Assembly (NCBI RefSeq): GCF_000429345.1
Contig: NZ_AUBR01000006.1
Span: 21,597 to 85,596 of the forward strand
Reading direction: 5' to 3'
Source: Desulfovirgula thermocuniculi DSM 16036
GTDB lineage: Bacteria > Bacillota > Desulfotomaculia > Desulfotomaculales > Desulfovirgulaceae
Length of the DNA: 64,000 nucleotides
This document shows, one piece after another, positions 15,051 through 23,790 of this stretch. The notes beneath the pieces were generated by a model that saw only the letters and a list, made by a program, of their open reading frames with translations, searched no databases and was not told the origin of the DNA. A program made the position numbers and the translations under genes. Position 1 is the first letter of the stretch. Each line of letters begins with the position of its first letter.

Positions 15051-15527
15051 ATGCGGGAGATAATTAACCAGGTGGAGGAAAAACTCCGCGCCGGGGACTC
15101 CAAACTAACGCCGCGTCGCGAGCACATTTTGAGGGTGCTGCTGGAAAATAAGGACAAGCACCTGAGTGCGGAGGAAATATACCACCTGGTCAAGCAGAGG
15201 GCTCCCGATGTGGGGCTGGCCACCGTTTACCGCACGCTGGAGCTTTTCTGTGATTTTGATATCATTCACAGCATTGATTTCGGCGACGGTCGCAAGCGCT
15301 ACGAATTTGGCGGCGCGCAGGAAAAAGGGCACCACCACCATCACCTCATCTGTACCCGCTGCGGTAAAATCACCGAGGTCAACGAGGACCTCCTGGAGGA
15401 GCTGGAGCTGCGCGTCACCAAACTTTACGACTTTACCATTGTCGACCACGAGCTGAAATTCTTCGGGTACTGCCGCGACTGCACCGCCAAGATGAAAGGA
15501 GAAGAAGGCGGCCTGGCAGTGCCGTGA
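15051..15527 (+). CDS. Fur-family metal-responsive transcription regulator
   Basis: A 158-residue repressor with an N-terminal winged helix (LTPRREHILRVLLEN, GLATVYRTLELF) and a C-terminal dimer domain. A His-rich sensor stretch (EKGHHHHHLIC) and two Cys pairs (CTRCG, CRDC) make the structural zinc site. Fur, PerR and Zur share this layout; the ferric-uptake type is likeliest, but the metal cannot be settled. ATG 15051 follows GGGGTGGG; an upstream in-frame TTG is inside the promoter. A strong promoter and terminator flank it, so it is a single-gene transcript. Confidence 0.9.
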   Translation: MREIINQVEEKLRAGDSKLTPRREHILRVLLENKDKHLSAEEIYHLVKQRAPDVGLATVYRTLELFCDFDIIHSIDFGDGRKRYEFGGAQEKGHHHHHLICTRCGKITEVNEDLLEELELRVTKLYDFTIVDHELKFFGYCRDCTAKMKGEEGGLAVP

Positions 15528-15542
15528 ACAGCTTACAGGGAA

Positions 15543-15590
15543 AAAGCGGGCCGCGGGAGCAAACACTCCCGCGGCCCGCTTTCTTTCCGG
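15543..15590 (+). terminator. Intrinsic terminator of the fur-family gene
   Basis: A 17-bp stem (15543-15559 with 15566-15582, GC-rich) with the loop CAAACA, followed by TTCTTT. Confidence 0.9.
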
Positions 15591-15649
15591 GGGACGGGCT
15601 GCCCGGCGGGCGGGGCTCGGGTTTACTTTACAGCCGGGCAGCCCGTCCC
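15591..15649. repeat. 17-bp perfect inverted repeat with 25-nt loop
   Basis: GGGACGGGCTGCCCGGC (15591-15607) recurs as its reverse complement at 15633-15649. It lies directly after the fur terminator, in front of the convergent secreted-protein gene, and may end transcription of that gene. No T-run follows on either side. Confidence 0.6.
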
Positions 15650-15686
15650 TGCCCGCATCCCGGGTTAGCCTTCAAGCGGGTAGCCG

Positions 15687-16304
15687 CTAGTTGTTGCCGC
15701 GCCACCCCTTGTGCGGCCCCATGTTCTGCATGTTCTGCATTTTCTCGATAAGCTGGTCGGCCTTTTCCTGCGAGATCTTGCCTTCCTTTACCGCCTGCTG
15801 GATGGCCTGGATCTTAGCTTCAAGGAGCTTCTGGCGCAGCTGTTCCATGGTCAGGCCCTTTTCCTGGGCAAGGTCGGAGATCTTCTTCCCCTGTTGCAGC
15901 TGGGCCTTGAGTTCGTCGGTGCTCATGCCCAGCGCCTGGGCCAGCACGTCCAGGTTTTTGCCCGCAAAGCCTTTCTTGAATCCGGGTTCACGGTCGGGCC
16001 TGGGGCCGTGGGACGGGCCCAGGGGGAAGAGCTGGCCGTTTTCAATCCTCTGCTTGATTTTCTCCGCCTGCTCGGAAGTCAGCCTGCCCTGTTGCACGGC
16101 TTCGTCCACCATTTGCAGTTCGGTCTGCTTGAGGGCTTCCTGGAGCTTGCCCTGGTCCACGCCCAGGTTGGCCGCCAGCTTTTCCAGGAACGCCTGGAAG
16201 AACCACCCTTTAGCCGGTGCGCTGTCCTGGGCCAGGGCTACGCCTGCAAAGAGCGCGGCTGCAAGGACAAGGGATACCGCGGCTACGATTATTTTCTTTG
16301 GCAT
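15687..16304 (-). CDS. Secreted DUF2680/YckD-like helical protein
   Basis: A 205-residue exported protein with a signal peptide at residues 1-25, cleaved after ALA. The mature part is nearly all helix and rich in Gln, Lys and Glu. Three related modules follow the pattern 'hydrophobic helix, K/R-I-S/T-x-E-Q-A-x-x-I': GRLTSEQAEKIKQRI, KKISDLAQEKGLTMEQL and GKISQEKADQLIEKM. This is the look of the DUF2680 family of Firmicutes, whose function is unknown. ATG at 16304 has AAGGAGGGGG upstream; a longer frame to 16424 lacks a site. Confidence 0.8.
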   Translation of the reverse strand: MPKKIIVAAVSLVLAAALFAGVALAQDSAPAKGWFFQAFLEKLAANLGVDQGKLQEALKQTELQMVDEAVQQGRLTSEQAEKIKQRIENGQLFPLGPSHGPRPDREPGFKKGFAGKNLDVLAQALGMSTDELKAQLQQGKKISDLAQEKGLTMEQLRQKLLEAKIQAIQQAVKEGKISQEKADQLIEKMQNMQNMGPHKGWRGNN

Positions 16305-16570
16305 TGAACCCCCTCCTTGGTCGCTTTTTAAAAAATCCTGCGCGTTGTGCCTGCCTGCAAGTCGGCCCGGCACACCCCCTTTCCGGCTGTGAGGTGACTG
16401 GACGCGGTTGCCCGCCCAGCTCAAATTTTACATGCCCTTTGTTACAGGTATGCGGGAAATTTGTTAAGAAATTGTTGCAACCGCGGTGGCGCGGGGACTT
16501 TCACCGCCTGGAAACGATGCGAGTAATATGGTGCTTGACGGCATATATCGAGGCGGGAGGTAGCTTTCCG
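16305..16570. other. Divergent intergenic region, no gene seen
   Basis: These 266 bases separate the minus-strand secreted protein from the plus-strand patatin gene. They contain the two ribosome-binding sites and AT-richer stretches near 16420-16475, but no promoter good enough to call. Confidence 0.4.
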
Positions 16571-17467
16571 ATGAAAAAGAAGCTCGGCCTGGCTTTAGGC
16601 GGGGGGTTCTGGCGGGGCATAGCCCACATCGGGGTTCTAAAGGCTTTCGAGGAGGCGGGGATCGTGCCCGACCTGGTGGCCGGCACAAGCGCAGGGAGCA
16701 TTGTGGCCGCCCTGTACTGCAGCGGATGGAGGCCTGAAGAGCTGGAGGAGCTTGCCTTAAACCTCCAGCCGCGCGACCTTTACGACTCCGTTCCCATGGT
16801 CCTCAACCTGTCCCTCATGGCCATAAAGGTGGTCGTTGACGCGCTGCACCTGCCTTTCCCCCTTCCGGCGCCCCTGGGGCTTATGTCCGGCTACAAGCTG
16901 GAGAGGTGGGTAGAGAGCCACCTGGAGGAAAAAACCTTCCTGGAGCTAAAGAAAATGCTGGCCATCACCGCCGTGGATATATGCACCGGCCACCGCATAG
17001 TTTTTGTGGGGGAAGGGATTTGTCCCGCGGGCCGGGCGGAGGACGTTTTCTTCCTCTGCGGCGTGCCGGTGGCCGAGGCCGTGCGGGCCAGCTGCTCCGT
17101 GCCCGGCCTCTTTGAGCCCAAGAGGATTGGCGGGCGCCTGCTGGTGGACGGCGGGCTGCGGGAGAACGTGCCGGTAGAGGTGCTGCGCCTGCTGGGTGCG
17201 GAGGTGGTGGTAGGGGTAGATGTGGGGGACGAGGGCAGGCACTACCGCCCGGTGGAAAACATCGTGCAGCTTCTTTCCCAGTCCCTGGATATTATCGGCG
17301 AGGAGGTAACCCGCCACAAGCTGGAACGGTACGCCGACGTGGTCATCCGCCCCTTCCTGGCCGGAGTCGGGGCATGGGATTTCGCACGCCGGGCCCACTG
17401 CATAGCCCGGGGGGAAGAGGCGGCCCGCCAGGCCGTGCCCGCGCTGCAAAAGTTGTTGGGCGGGTAG
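16571..17467 (+). CDS. Patatin-like phospholipase (RssA/YchK type)
   Basis: A 298-residue serine hydrolase of the patatin family with a Ser-Asp dyad. It has the oxyanion loop GGGFWRGIAHIGVL (residues 9-22), the nucleophile elbow GTSAGS (about residue 39) and the catalytic Asp in DGGLREN (about residue 194). No signal peptide is present, so it acts in the cytoplasm or at the inner membrane face. Bacterial homologues act on phospholipids or lipid-linked esters, but substrates are mostly unknown. ATG 16571 follows GGGAGG by 8 nt. Confidence 0.9.
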   Translation: MKKKLGLALGGGFWRGIAHIGVLKAFEEAGIVPDLVAGTSAGSIVAALYCSGWRPEELEELALNLQPRDLYDSVPMVLNLSLMAIKVVVDALHLPFPLPAPLGLMSGYKLERWVESHLEEKTFLELKKMLAITAVDICTGHRIVFVGEGICPAGRAEDVFFLCGVPVAEAVRASCSVPGLFEPKRIGGRLLVDGGLRENVPVEVLRLLGAEVVVGVDVGDEGRHYRPVENIVQLLSQSLDIIGEEVTRHKLERYADVVIRPFLAGVGAWDFARRAHCIARGEEAARQAVPALQKLLGG

Positions 17468-17490
17468 GGTGCAAAAGGCGCGGGTTTTTC

Positions 17491-17499
17491 TGGTATAAT
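17491..17499 (+). promoter_or_regulatory. Extended -10 promoter before the MetE/UroD-like gene
   Basis: TGG directly before TATAAT (17494-17499) makes an extended -10 element. It is 42 bp upstream of ATG 17541. No good -35 is visible. Confidence 0.6.
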
Positions 17500-17540
17500 G
17501 GTGCTTAATTTAAGCCTGCGTTACAGGAGGGGTAAAAATT

Positions 17541-18611
17541 ATGGCCTTTTCCCCCTGCGGGCTGGCGACGGGAATCGGCAGCCTGCCCTTTACCGACCCT
17601 GCCCCTGCCCTGCTTCTCGTACGGGAAAACTTTCCCCTCATACCGCACTGGCCCCAGCTACCGCAAAGGGGCAGGGAGGAAAGCTTCGTCTACCAGTTCC
17701 TCTGGCCCCTGGTGCGCTTCCGCCTCCTCCTCCCGCAGGGCGACCGCTTTCACTTTGACGAGGAAAGCCCCGCCTGGGTGGAATCCCTGACGGAATTTTA
17801 TGCCGCCTACCTCGCTGCGGAGCGGGGAGAGGAGGAGGCGGTTTCCCTTTTTGCCCTGCCCCCCCGGGCGGCGGCGGGCTTTTACGCTTTTACGGAATCC
17901 ATGGCTGCCGACCCGGGGGAGGCCCTGTACTTTAAAGGGCACCTGGCGGGGCCCCTTACCGTGGCCTTCCAGCTGAAAAACCGCCGCGGGAGGCTGGCCT
18001 ATTACGAGGAGCAGTTGAGAGATCTGATCGTTAAGACCCTGGCCGTGCACGCTTACTGGCAGGCCCGGGCCCTGGCCGGGCTGGGGCGCCGGCCCATTAT
18101 TTTCGTGGACGAGCCGGCCATCAGCGTTTACGGGCAGTCTACCTTCATTACCGTGACCAGGGAGATGATCAAGGAAGACCTGGAATGCATCTGCGGGTTT
18201 ATCCACCGCGCCGGCGGCCTGGTCGGCGTGCACTCCTGCGATGCCATAGACTGGTCCATCCTCTGCGAGTGCAGCCTGGACATCATCAACCTCGATGCCT
18301 ACAGCTTTGGTCCCTCGCTCTTTCCATACGCCCGTGAACTGGGGGAGTTCCTGCGGAGGGGAGGGGTAATAGCCTGGGGCATGGTGCCCACCTCGGAAAA
18401 GGCCTGGGAGGAGGAGGTAGACTCCCTCCTGGTGCGGTGGCGGAAACTGGTTTCCGGGCTGGTGCAGAGGGGCGTCCCGGAGGACCTGCTCCTCCGCCAG
18501 TCCATGGTCACGCCCGCCTGCGGGACGGGCCTCTTGAGCCCGGAGCTGGCCGCACGCATCTACCGGCTGGCCCGCCTCCTCTCCGAGAAGGTGCAGGGGG
18601 AGGTGCGGTAG
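17541..18611 (+). CDS. Methionine synthase II (MetE C-domain)/UroD-like methyltransferase-fold protein
   Basis: A 356-residue TIM-barrel protein of the cobalamin-independent methionine synthase/uroporphyrinogen decarboxylase superfamily. GIGSLPFTDPAPAL at the N-terminus, VHSCDAIDW (about residue 232) and VTPACGTGLLSPE (near residue 325) include the His, Cys and Cys that would hold zinc for thiol methylation. It lacks the N-terminal half of full MetE. Single-domain relatives in anaerobes transfer methyl groups to or from corrinoid proteins or thiols. ATG 17541 has AGGAGGGG. The PHP gene follows after 3 nt, so they form one operon. Confidence 0.7.
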   Translation: MAFSPCGLATGIGSLPFTDPAPALLLVRENFPLIPHWPQLPQRGREESFVYQFLWPLVRFRLLLPQGDRFHFDEESPAWVESLTEFYAAYLAAERGEEEAVSLFALPPRAAAGFYAFTESMAADPGEALYFKGHLAGPLTVAFQLKNRRGRLAYYEEQLRDLIVKTLAVHAYWQARALAGLGRRPIIFVDEPAISVYGQSTFITVTREMIKEDLECICGFIHRAGGLVGVHSCDAIDWSILCECSLDIINLDAYSFGPSLFPYARELGEFLRRGGVIAWGMVPTSEKAWEEEVDSLLVRWRKLVSGLVQRGVPEDLLLRQSMVTPACGTGLLSPELAARIYRLARLLSEKVQGEVR

Positions 18612-18614
18612 GCC

Positions 18615-19421
18615 TTGCTGCCCGACCTGCACGTGCACACCGCCCGCTGCGGCCACGCTCAAGGGGTCCTGGAGGACTACCTGGCATGTGCGCGCCGCCT
18701 GGGCCTTGCCTACCTGGGCTTTGCCGACCACCTGCCCCTTTACTGGTTGCCCCCGGAGGAGCGCGACCGCGGCCTGGCCATGCCGGAAGAGGAACTGCCC
18801 GGGTATGTAGAAGAGGTCTTAAGCCTCAAAGGGCGGGTCGGCGGCGTGGCCGTTGCCCTGGGCATTGAGGCCGACTACATCCCCGGCTTTGAGGAGCGCC
18901 TGCGAAAACTGCTTTCAAAGCATCCCTTTGATTACGTGCTCGGCGCGGTGCACTTCGTAGACGGCTGGGGCTTTGATAACCCCGCTTGCCTGGAGGGTTA
19001 CGCTGCCTGGAGGGTGGACGACCTCTACGCGCGCTACTTTGAGCTGGTCCTGCAGGCCGTGCGCTCGGGACTTTTTGATGTGCTGGCCCACCCCGACCTG
19101 GTTAAAAAATTCGGTTACCGGCCCGGGACGGACGTGCGTGGCCTCTACGAAGAAGTGGCCGGGGCCATGGCCGGGGCTTCCGTTTGCGTGGAGGTCAACA
19201 CTGCCGGGCTGCGGGTGCCGGCACAGGAGATATACCCTTCGCTGGAATTCCTCAAAGCGTGCCGCCGCCACGGTGTGCCGGCGGCGGTGGGCTCCGACGC
19301 CCACCATCCCGGGCACGTGGCCTGGGCATGGCCGCTGGCCAGGGAATGGCTCCTGGCCGCCGGCTACCGCCGGGTGGTTTTCTTTGAGGAAAGAAAGCCC
19401 AGGTTTTTAGAGATAACCTGA
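18615..19421 (+). CDS. PHP-domain phosphatase (HisJ-type histidinol-phosphatase family)
   Basis: A 268-residue PHP phosphoesterase. The metal ligands of the fold are visible: DLHVHTARCGH (residues 4-14), FADHLPLYW, the Glu in GIEADYI, GAVHFVDGW, VLAHPDLV and GSDAHHPGHV. The length and HVHT...FADH pattern fit HisJ-type histidinol-phosphatases, although no his genes are nearby, so a different phosphate ester is possible. The TTG start at 18615 has GGGGAGGTG 8 nt upstream and lies 3 nt after the previous stop. Confidence 0.85.
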   Translation: MLPDLHVHTARCGHAQGVLEDYLACARRLGLAYLGFADHLPLYWLPPEERDRGLAMPEEELPGYVEEVLSLKGRVGGVAVALGIEADYIPGFEERLRKLLSKHPFDYVLGAVHFVDGWGFDNPACLEGYAAWRVDDLYARYFELVLQAVRSGLFDVLAHPDLVKKFGYRPGTDVRGLYEEVAGAMAGASVCVEVNTAGLRVPAQEIYPSLEFLKACRRHGVPAAVGSDAHHPGHVAWAWPLAREWLLAAGYRRVVFFEERKPRFLEIT

Positions 19422-19445
19422 CCGGAAAATCCGGTTATTTTTTTT
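19421..19445 (+). terminator. Weak intrinsic terminator
   Basis: ACCGG/CCGGT (19421-19425 with 19431-19435) with loop AAAAT and a long T-run (TTATTTTTTTT). It separates the PHP gene from the dcw cluster. Confidence 0.6.
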
Positions 19446-19482
19446 GCCCGCCGGCAGGAATTCGGGGGCGTCCTGGAGAATT

Positions 19483-19519
19483 TAGGTGGTTGAAAGTGGT
19501 GTCAAGTGGTGTAAAGTGG
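19483..19519 (+). promoter_or_regulatory. MraZ operator: 10-bp-spaced direct repeats
   Basis: AAAGTGG at 19493-19499 and 19513-19519, with CAAGTGG between at 19503-19509, and a degenerate TAGGTGG at 19483-19489. The spacing is exactly 10 bp. MraZ in other bacteria binds such tandem boxes (AAAGTG-type in Mycoplasma, TGGG-type in E. coli, both one helical turn apart) to regulate its own operon. The last box overlaps the mraZ ribosome-binding site. Confidence 0.8.
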
Positions 19520-19530
19520 AGAAAAACCCC

Positions 19531-19968
19531 ATGTTTCTGGGCGAGTACAGGCACGCCATCGATCCCAAGGGGCGATTGATCATTCCGGCCCGCTTCCGCG
19601 AAGGCCTGGGCGAGAGGTTTGTCCTTACCAAGGGCCTGGACGGGTGCCTTTTTGCCTACCCCCCTCAGGAATGGGCGGCGCTGGAAGAAAAGATGCGCTC
19701 CCTGCCCCTTACCAGGTCTGACGCCCGGGCCTTTGTCCGTTTTTTCTTTTCCGGAGCCTGTGAATGCGAGTTTGACCGGCAGGGGAGAATACTGATCCCG
19801 GCAAACCTGCGGGAGTACGCGGGAATAACGCGGGACGTGGTAGTCATCGGCGTGTCCAGCCGGGTGGAAATCTGGGCCGCGGAACGCTGGGAGGAGTACA
19901 GTTCCCGGGCGGCGGCGCAGCTCGATGAAATTGCCGAAAAGATTGTCGAGCTGGAGCTGGGCATTTAA
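19531..19968 (+). CDS. mraZ: Transcription regulator MraZ
   Basis: A 145-residue DNA-binding protein with two AbrB-like SpoVT halves ([20 protein letters not shown] and [20 protein letters not shown]). It forms a ring and binds tandem boxes upstream of the dcw cluster, controlling division and wall genes including itself. Four such boxes lie just upstream. ATG 19531 gives the normal family length; the frame runs further up through the operator and has no other start of the right length. Confidence 0.95.
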   Translation: MFLGEYRHAIDPKGRLIIPARFREGLGERFVLTKGLDGCLFAYPPQEWAALEEKMRSLPLTRSDARAFVRFFFSGACECEFDRQGRILIPANLREYAGITRDVVVIGVSSRVEIWAAERWEEYSSRAAAQLDEIAEKIVELELGI

Positions 19969-19988
19969 AGTTCCGGGCAGGAAGGCTA

Positions 19989-20963
19989 ATGAAAGAAAGC
20001 GATCTTGTGCACCAGCCGGTTTTGCTGGAAGAAGTGCTTTTTTACCTGCAGCCCAGGAGCGGGGGAATTTACGTGGACTGCACCGTCGGCGGCGGGGGTC
20101 ACAGCGAGGCCATCCTGCGCGCCAGCAGCCCCGGGGGACGCCTCATTGCGCTGGACCGGGACCCGCAGGCCCTGGCGGCGGCGGGGCGGCGCCTGGCTCC
20201 TTTTGGAGAGAGGGCTGTGCTCCTGAAATCCAATTTTATCCATCTCGGTCGTGTCCTGGCAGAGATGGGAATCAGCGCGGTGGACGGCATCCTTTTCGAC
20301 CTGGGCGTAAGCTCGCTGCAGCTGGAGGTGCCGGAGAGGGGGTTCAGCTACATTCACGAGGGCCCCCTGGACATGCGCATGGACCCCGGTGATCCTGTTA
20401 CTGCCGCGGACCTCCTGAACAACCTGGGGGAAGAGGAGCTGGCGGGGATCATTGCCCGCTACGGCGAGGAGCGCTGGGCCAGGCGCATTGCCGCCTTCAT
20501 TGTGAAGGCCAGGGAAAGGGAACCCTTTAAGACCACCGCGCAGCTCGTAGAGGTTATTAAAGAGGCCATCCCTGCCAGGAGCAGGCGCAGCGGGGCCCAC
20601 CCGGCCAGGAGGACGTTTCAGGCGCTGCGCATAGCCGTCAACCGCGAGCTGGAGATCCTCGAGCCGGCGCTGCGGCAGGCCGTAGACCTGCTTGGTCCCG
20701 GGGGTCGCCTCTGCGTGATTACTTTTCACTCGCTGGAGGACCGCATCGTTAAAAACCTTTTTAAAGATCTGGCCGGTACGTGCACCTGCCCTCCCTCCCT
20801 CCCGCGGTGCGTGTGCCGCCGGAAGCCGCTCCTGCGCATCCTCACCCCCGGGGGAGTGACGCCGTCCCCCGCGGAAATTGCGCGGAATCCCCGCGCGCGC
20901 AGCGCGCGCCTGCGGGCGGCAGAAAAACTGGGGGCAGTTCTAAACGGCGGGGTAGGTGAATAA
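19989..20963 (+). CDS. rsmH: 16S rRNA (cytosine-1402-N4)-methyltransferase RsmH
   Basis: A 324-residue S-adenosylmethionine-dependent methyltransferase that modifies C1402 in the ribosomal P site. Visible motifs are [24 protein letters not shown] (AdoMet loop), [18 protein letters not shown] and [12 protein letters not shown], followed by a CxCPPxxPxCxC stretch typical of the family. ATG 19989 follows CAGGAAGG. It is second in the dcw operon, 20 nt after mraZ and 3 nt before ftsL. Confidence 0.97.
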   Translation: MKESDLVHQPVLLEEVLFYLQPRSGGIYVDCTVGGGGHSEAILRASSPGGRLIALDRDPQALAAAGRRLAPFGERAVLLKSNFIHLGRVLAEMGISAVDGILFDLGVSSLQLEVPERGFSYIHEGPLDMRMDPGDPVTAADLLNNLGEEELAGIIARYGEERWARRIAAFIVKAREREPFKTTAQLVEVIKEAIPARSRRSGAHPARRTFQALRIAVNRELEILEPALRQAVDLLGPGGRLCVITFHSLEDRIVKNLFKDLAGTCTCPPSLPRCVCRRKPLLRILTPGGVTPSPAEIARNPRARSARLRAAEKLGAVLNGGVGE

Positions 20964-20966
20964 GCT

Positions 20967-21461
20967 GTGATTGTAGCCGAGAAACAAGCCTACCAACACC
21001 TGCCCGGAGAAAGGCGGCGCCTCGCCGTCCGCCCCCGCCCGCGGGCGCGGCGCTCCCTCGAGCGCCTCTCCCTAACCGCCGCCATCCTTTTCTGCGTGGG
21101 GCTGGCCATCTTGGCCTCCCTCCTTTACGCCCGCATCCTCATCACCGCCTACCACATCTCGCGGGTGCAAAAGGAGGTGGCCGCCCTGGAGCTACAGACC
21201 AGGAGCCTTGCCGAGGACGTATCCAGGCTTTCCTCCCTGGAGAGGGTGGAGGCGCTGGCCGTAAGGCGCCTGGGCATGACGAAGCCTGATGAGCGCAGGC
21301 TGGTGCTGGTGCAGGCTGAAAATTCCGGCAATACGCCTCCTGCCGGAAAGGACGGGCCCGGCACCGGCCAGGCGGGGGAAGCCCCGCCGGGGCAGCAGCA
21401 CTGGCTCCTGCAGGCGCTGGTGGAGCTGATCAACCGGCGCCCGGCGGGTGGTTCCGGCTAA
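20967..21461 (+). CDS. ftsL: Cell-division protein FtsL-like
   Basis: A 164-residue bitopic membrane protein. It has a long basic N-terminus (about 30 residues rich in Arg), one membrane segment (LTAAILFCVGLAILASLLYA), then a leucine-zipper-like coiled coil (QKEVAALELQTRSLAEDVSRL) and the short RRLGMTKP motif typical of FtsL/DivIC. In the divisome FtsL pairs with DivIC and FtsQ/DivIB to activate septal synthesis. A Gly/Pro-rich tail extends beyond the usual length. It starts with GTG 3 nt after rsmH. Confidence 0.85.
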   Translation: MIVAEKQAYQHLPGERRRLAVRPRPRARRSLERLSLTAAILFCVGLAILASLLYARILITAYHISRVQKEVAALELQTRSLAEDVSRLSSLERVEALAVRRLGMTKPDERRLVLVQAENSGNTPPAGKDGPGTGQAGEAPPGQQHWLLQALVELINRRPAGGSG

Positions 21462-21508
21462 GCGGCAGGCCTTTTTCGCGGGCGGGTGGTGCTGGGGGAG
21501 AGCTTTTG

Positions 21509-23674
21509 ATGCGCACTGCCGGCGTTATCACCCGCCGCCGCATGGCCGTCCTCCTTTACCTGGCCACCGCGGCCTTACTGGCCCTCACCGGGCGGCTGGC
21601 CTGGATCCAGTTTGCCAGGGGGGCGGAACTGCAGGAAAAGGCCCTGGAGCTGCGCACGCGGGACATACCGGTGGAAGCCAAGAGGGGCAACATTTACGAC
21701 CGCAACGGCCAGCTGCTGGTTACCAGCGTGAGCGCCGATTCCCTTTATGCCATTCCCTACCTGGTTACGGATCCCCAGAAGGTGGCCGCGGCGCTGGCCC
21801 CGGTGCTGGAGATGGACGCGGAGCGCCTGCAGAAGATCTTAACCCGCAGGTCCTGCTTTGAGTGGGTGGCCCGCAGGCTCCCGCCTGCCACGGTGGAGAA
21901 GATAAAGAAGCTGAACCTGCCGGGGCTGTTTTTTGTGGAGGAAAGCATACGTCATTATCCCCTCCCCACCCTGGCCCCCCACGTGCTGGGCTTTACCGGG
22001 GTGGACAATCAGGGCCTGACGGGGCTAGAAAAGGTCTTTGACGCCCAGCTGCGGGGCGTTGCCGGGCGCATCGTGGTGGAGCAGGACGCCACGGGGCGCG
22101 ATGTGCCGGGGGCCATTCACCGGTACATTCCTCCCCGCTCCGGCCACGACCTGGTGCTGACCCTGGACAAGACCATCCAGCAGTTCGTGGAGAGGGAGCT
22201 GGATAAAATTGTCGCCAGGTACGATCCCAAGCTGGCGGTAATCATCCTCATGGACCCGCGCACGGGGGAAGTCCTGGCCATGGGCAACCGGCCCAGCTTC
22301 GACCTGACCGGCTGGATGACCGCGCCCCAGCACGTGTGGGACCGCAACCCGGCCATCTGGTACAACTACGAGCCGGGTTCCACCTTTAAGATCTTTACCA
22401 TGGCTGCGGCCCTCAGCGAGGGGGTGACCAGGCCCGGCGACAGGTTTTACGACCCCGGCTATATAAAAGTGGCCGACCGTTACATTCGCTGCTGGGCGGA
22501 TGGGGGTCACGGCAGCCAGACCTTTGAGGAAGTGGTGATGAATTCCTGTAACCCGGGCTTCGTTGAAGTGGGTTTGCGGCTGGGCAAGGAGAGGTTTTAT
22601 ACTTACATCAAAAACTTTGGTTTCGGCTCCCCCACGGGGATCGACCTGCCGGGGGAGGCTGCCGGGATTTTAATTGACGAGAAAAAAGCCACCAACCTGA
22701 ACCTGGCCACCATGTCCATCGGCCAGTCCGTGGCCGTAACGCCCATCCAGCTGCTCACGGCCACCTGCGCGGTGGCCAACGGCGGCGTGCTGATGCGCCC
22801 CCAGTTGGTGAAGGAGATTCGCGACCCCGCGGGCAACGTGGTGGCCTCTTTCCAGCCCCAGCCCCTGCGCCGGGTACTGTCCCCGCAGCAGGCACGCCAG
22901 GTGGCCGATTTACTCTGCAGCGTGGTGCTGAAGGGCACGGGGCGCAACGCCTTCATTGAGGGCTACCGCGTGGCCGGTAAGACGGGGACGGCACAGGTGG
23001 TCGGCGAGGGCGGCGGCTATGTCAGCGGCAAGTACGTGGCCTCCTTTGTGGGGTTTGCGCCTGCCGATAACCCCCGCGTTTGCGCGCTGGTCATGGTGGC
23101 CGAGCCCAAGGGGGGCGTTTATTACGGCAGCCAGGTAGCCGCGCCGGTCTTCCGCGAGGTGGTGCGGGACGCCCTGCGCTACCTTAAGGTGCCCGCGACC
23201 CCCGGCTTAGACAAACCCCCCAGCCCTTTTACCTATGAGGAGCCGCAGCCCAAGGTGCGCGTGCCTGCCGTGACCAACTATCCCTTGGAGGTGGCCAGGA
23301 AGGTGCTCCTGGAGGCGGGCCTGGGCGCGGTGGTGCAGGGAGAAGGAAAGGTAGTCCTGAGGCAGACGCCCGTGGCCGGAACGGAGGTCGCCAGGGGTAC
23401 GGCGGTTGTCCTGGATCTTGCCGATCCGGGGGTCTTGACCCACGAGCAGGTGGTGACCGTGCCCGACCTTACCGGCCTTACGGTTACGGAGGCTGCCGAG
23501 GTGCTCTCCAGCATGGGGCTCGAGCTGGAGGCTTCAGGCGTCGGGCAGGCCGCAGGGCAGGAGCCGGCGCCGGGCACCAGGGTTCCCCGGGGCAACGCCG
23601 TAAGGGTCTACTTCCGCCCCGTCCATTCGCCCTCGGCTGCCGGGCCGGCGCGGGAATTTGTGGAGCGGCCCTGA
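21509..23674 (+). CDS. spoVD: Penicillin-binding protein 2/stage V sporulation protein D with PASTA repeats
   Basis: A 721-residue class B transpeptidase that cross-links peptidoglycan in the septum or spore cortex. It has an N-terminal anchor (about residues 12-32), a PBP dimerisation domain (GNIYDRNGQLL), and a transpeptidase domain with STFK in PGSTFKIFT (about residue 293), SCN (NSCNPGF) and KTGTAQ. Two C-terminal PASTA domains (VRVPAVTNYP and VTVPDLTGLT) follow. The place between ftsL and murE suits SpoVD or PBP2B. ATG 21509 follows GGGGGAG by 8 nt. Confidence 0.93.
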   Translation: MRTAGVITRRRMAVLLYLATAALLALTGRLAWIQFARGAELQEKALELRTRDIPVEAKRGNIYDRNGQLLVTSVSADSLYAIPYLVTDPQKVAAALAPVLEMDAERLQKILTRRSCFEWVARRLPPATVEKIKKLNLPGLFFVEESIRHYPLPTLAPHVLGFTGVDNQGLTGLEKVFDAQLRGVAGRIVVEQDATGRDVPGAIHRYIPPRSGHDLVLTLDKTIQQFVERELDKIVARYDPKLAVIILMDPRTGEVLAMGNRPSFDLTGWMTAPQHVWDRNPAIWYNYEPGSTFKIFTMAAALSEGVTRPGDRFYDPGYIKVADRYIRCWADGGHGSQTFEEVVMNSCNPGFVEVGLRLGKERFYTYIKNFGFGSPTGIDLPGEAAGILIDEKKATNLNLATMSIGQSVAVTPIQLLTATCAVANGGVLMRPQLVKEIRDPAGNVVASFQPQPLRRVLSPQQARQVADLLCSVVLKGTGRNAFIEGYRVAGKTGTAQVVGEGGGYVSGKYVASFVGFAPADNPRVCALVMVAEPKGGVYYGSQVAAPVFREVVRDALRYLKVPATPGLDKPPSPFTYEEPQPKVRVPAVTNYPLEVARKVLLEAGLGAVVQGEGKVVLRQTPVAGTEVARGTAVVLDLADPGVLTHEQVVTVPDLTGLTVTEAAEVLSSMGLELEASGVGQAAGQEPAPGTRVPRGNAVRVYFRPVHSPSAAGPAREFVERP

Positions 23675-23730
23675 GACTGGCGGGAGCATATAAATGGAAA
23701 TAATACCATAAAAAGAATATAGGGGCCGGG

Positions 23731-23759
23731 TTGCCAAAACAATGGCGCGGTGGTAGTAT
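23731..23759 (+). promoter_or_regulatory. Candidate sigma-A promoter before murE
   Basis: TTGCCA (23731-23736), a 17-bp spacer and TAGTAT (23754-23759) in the 116-bp gap after spoVD. It would start a separate mur transcript. Confidence 0.5.
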
Positions 23760-23790
23760 AACCGGGGAATAGGGACGGGGAGGGTTTGGA

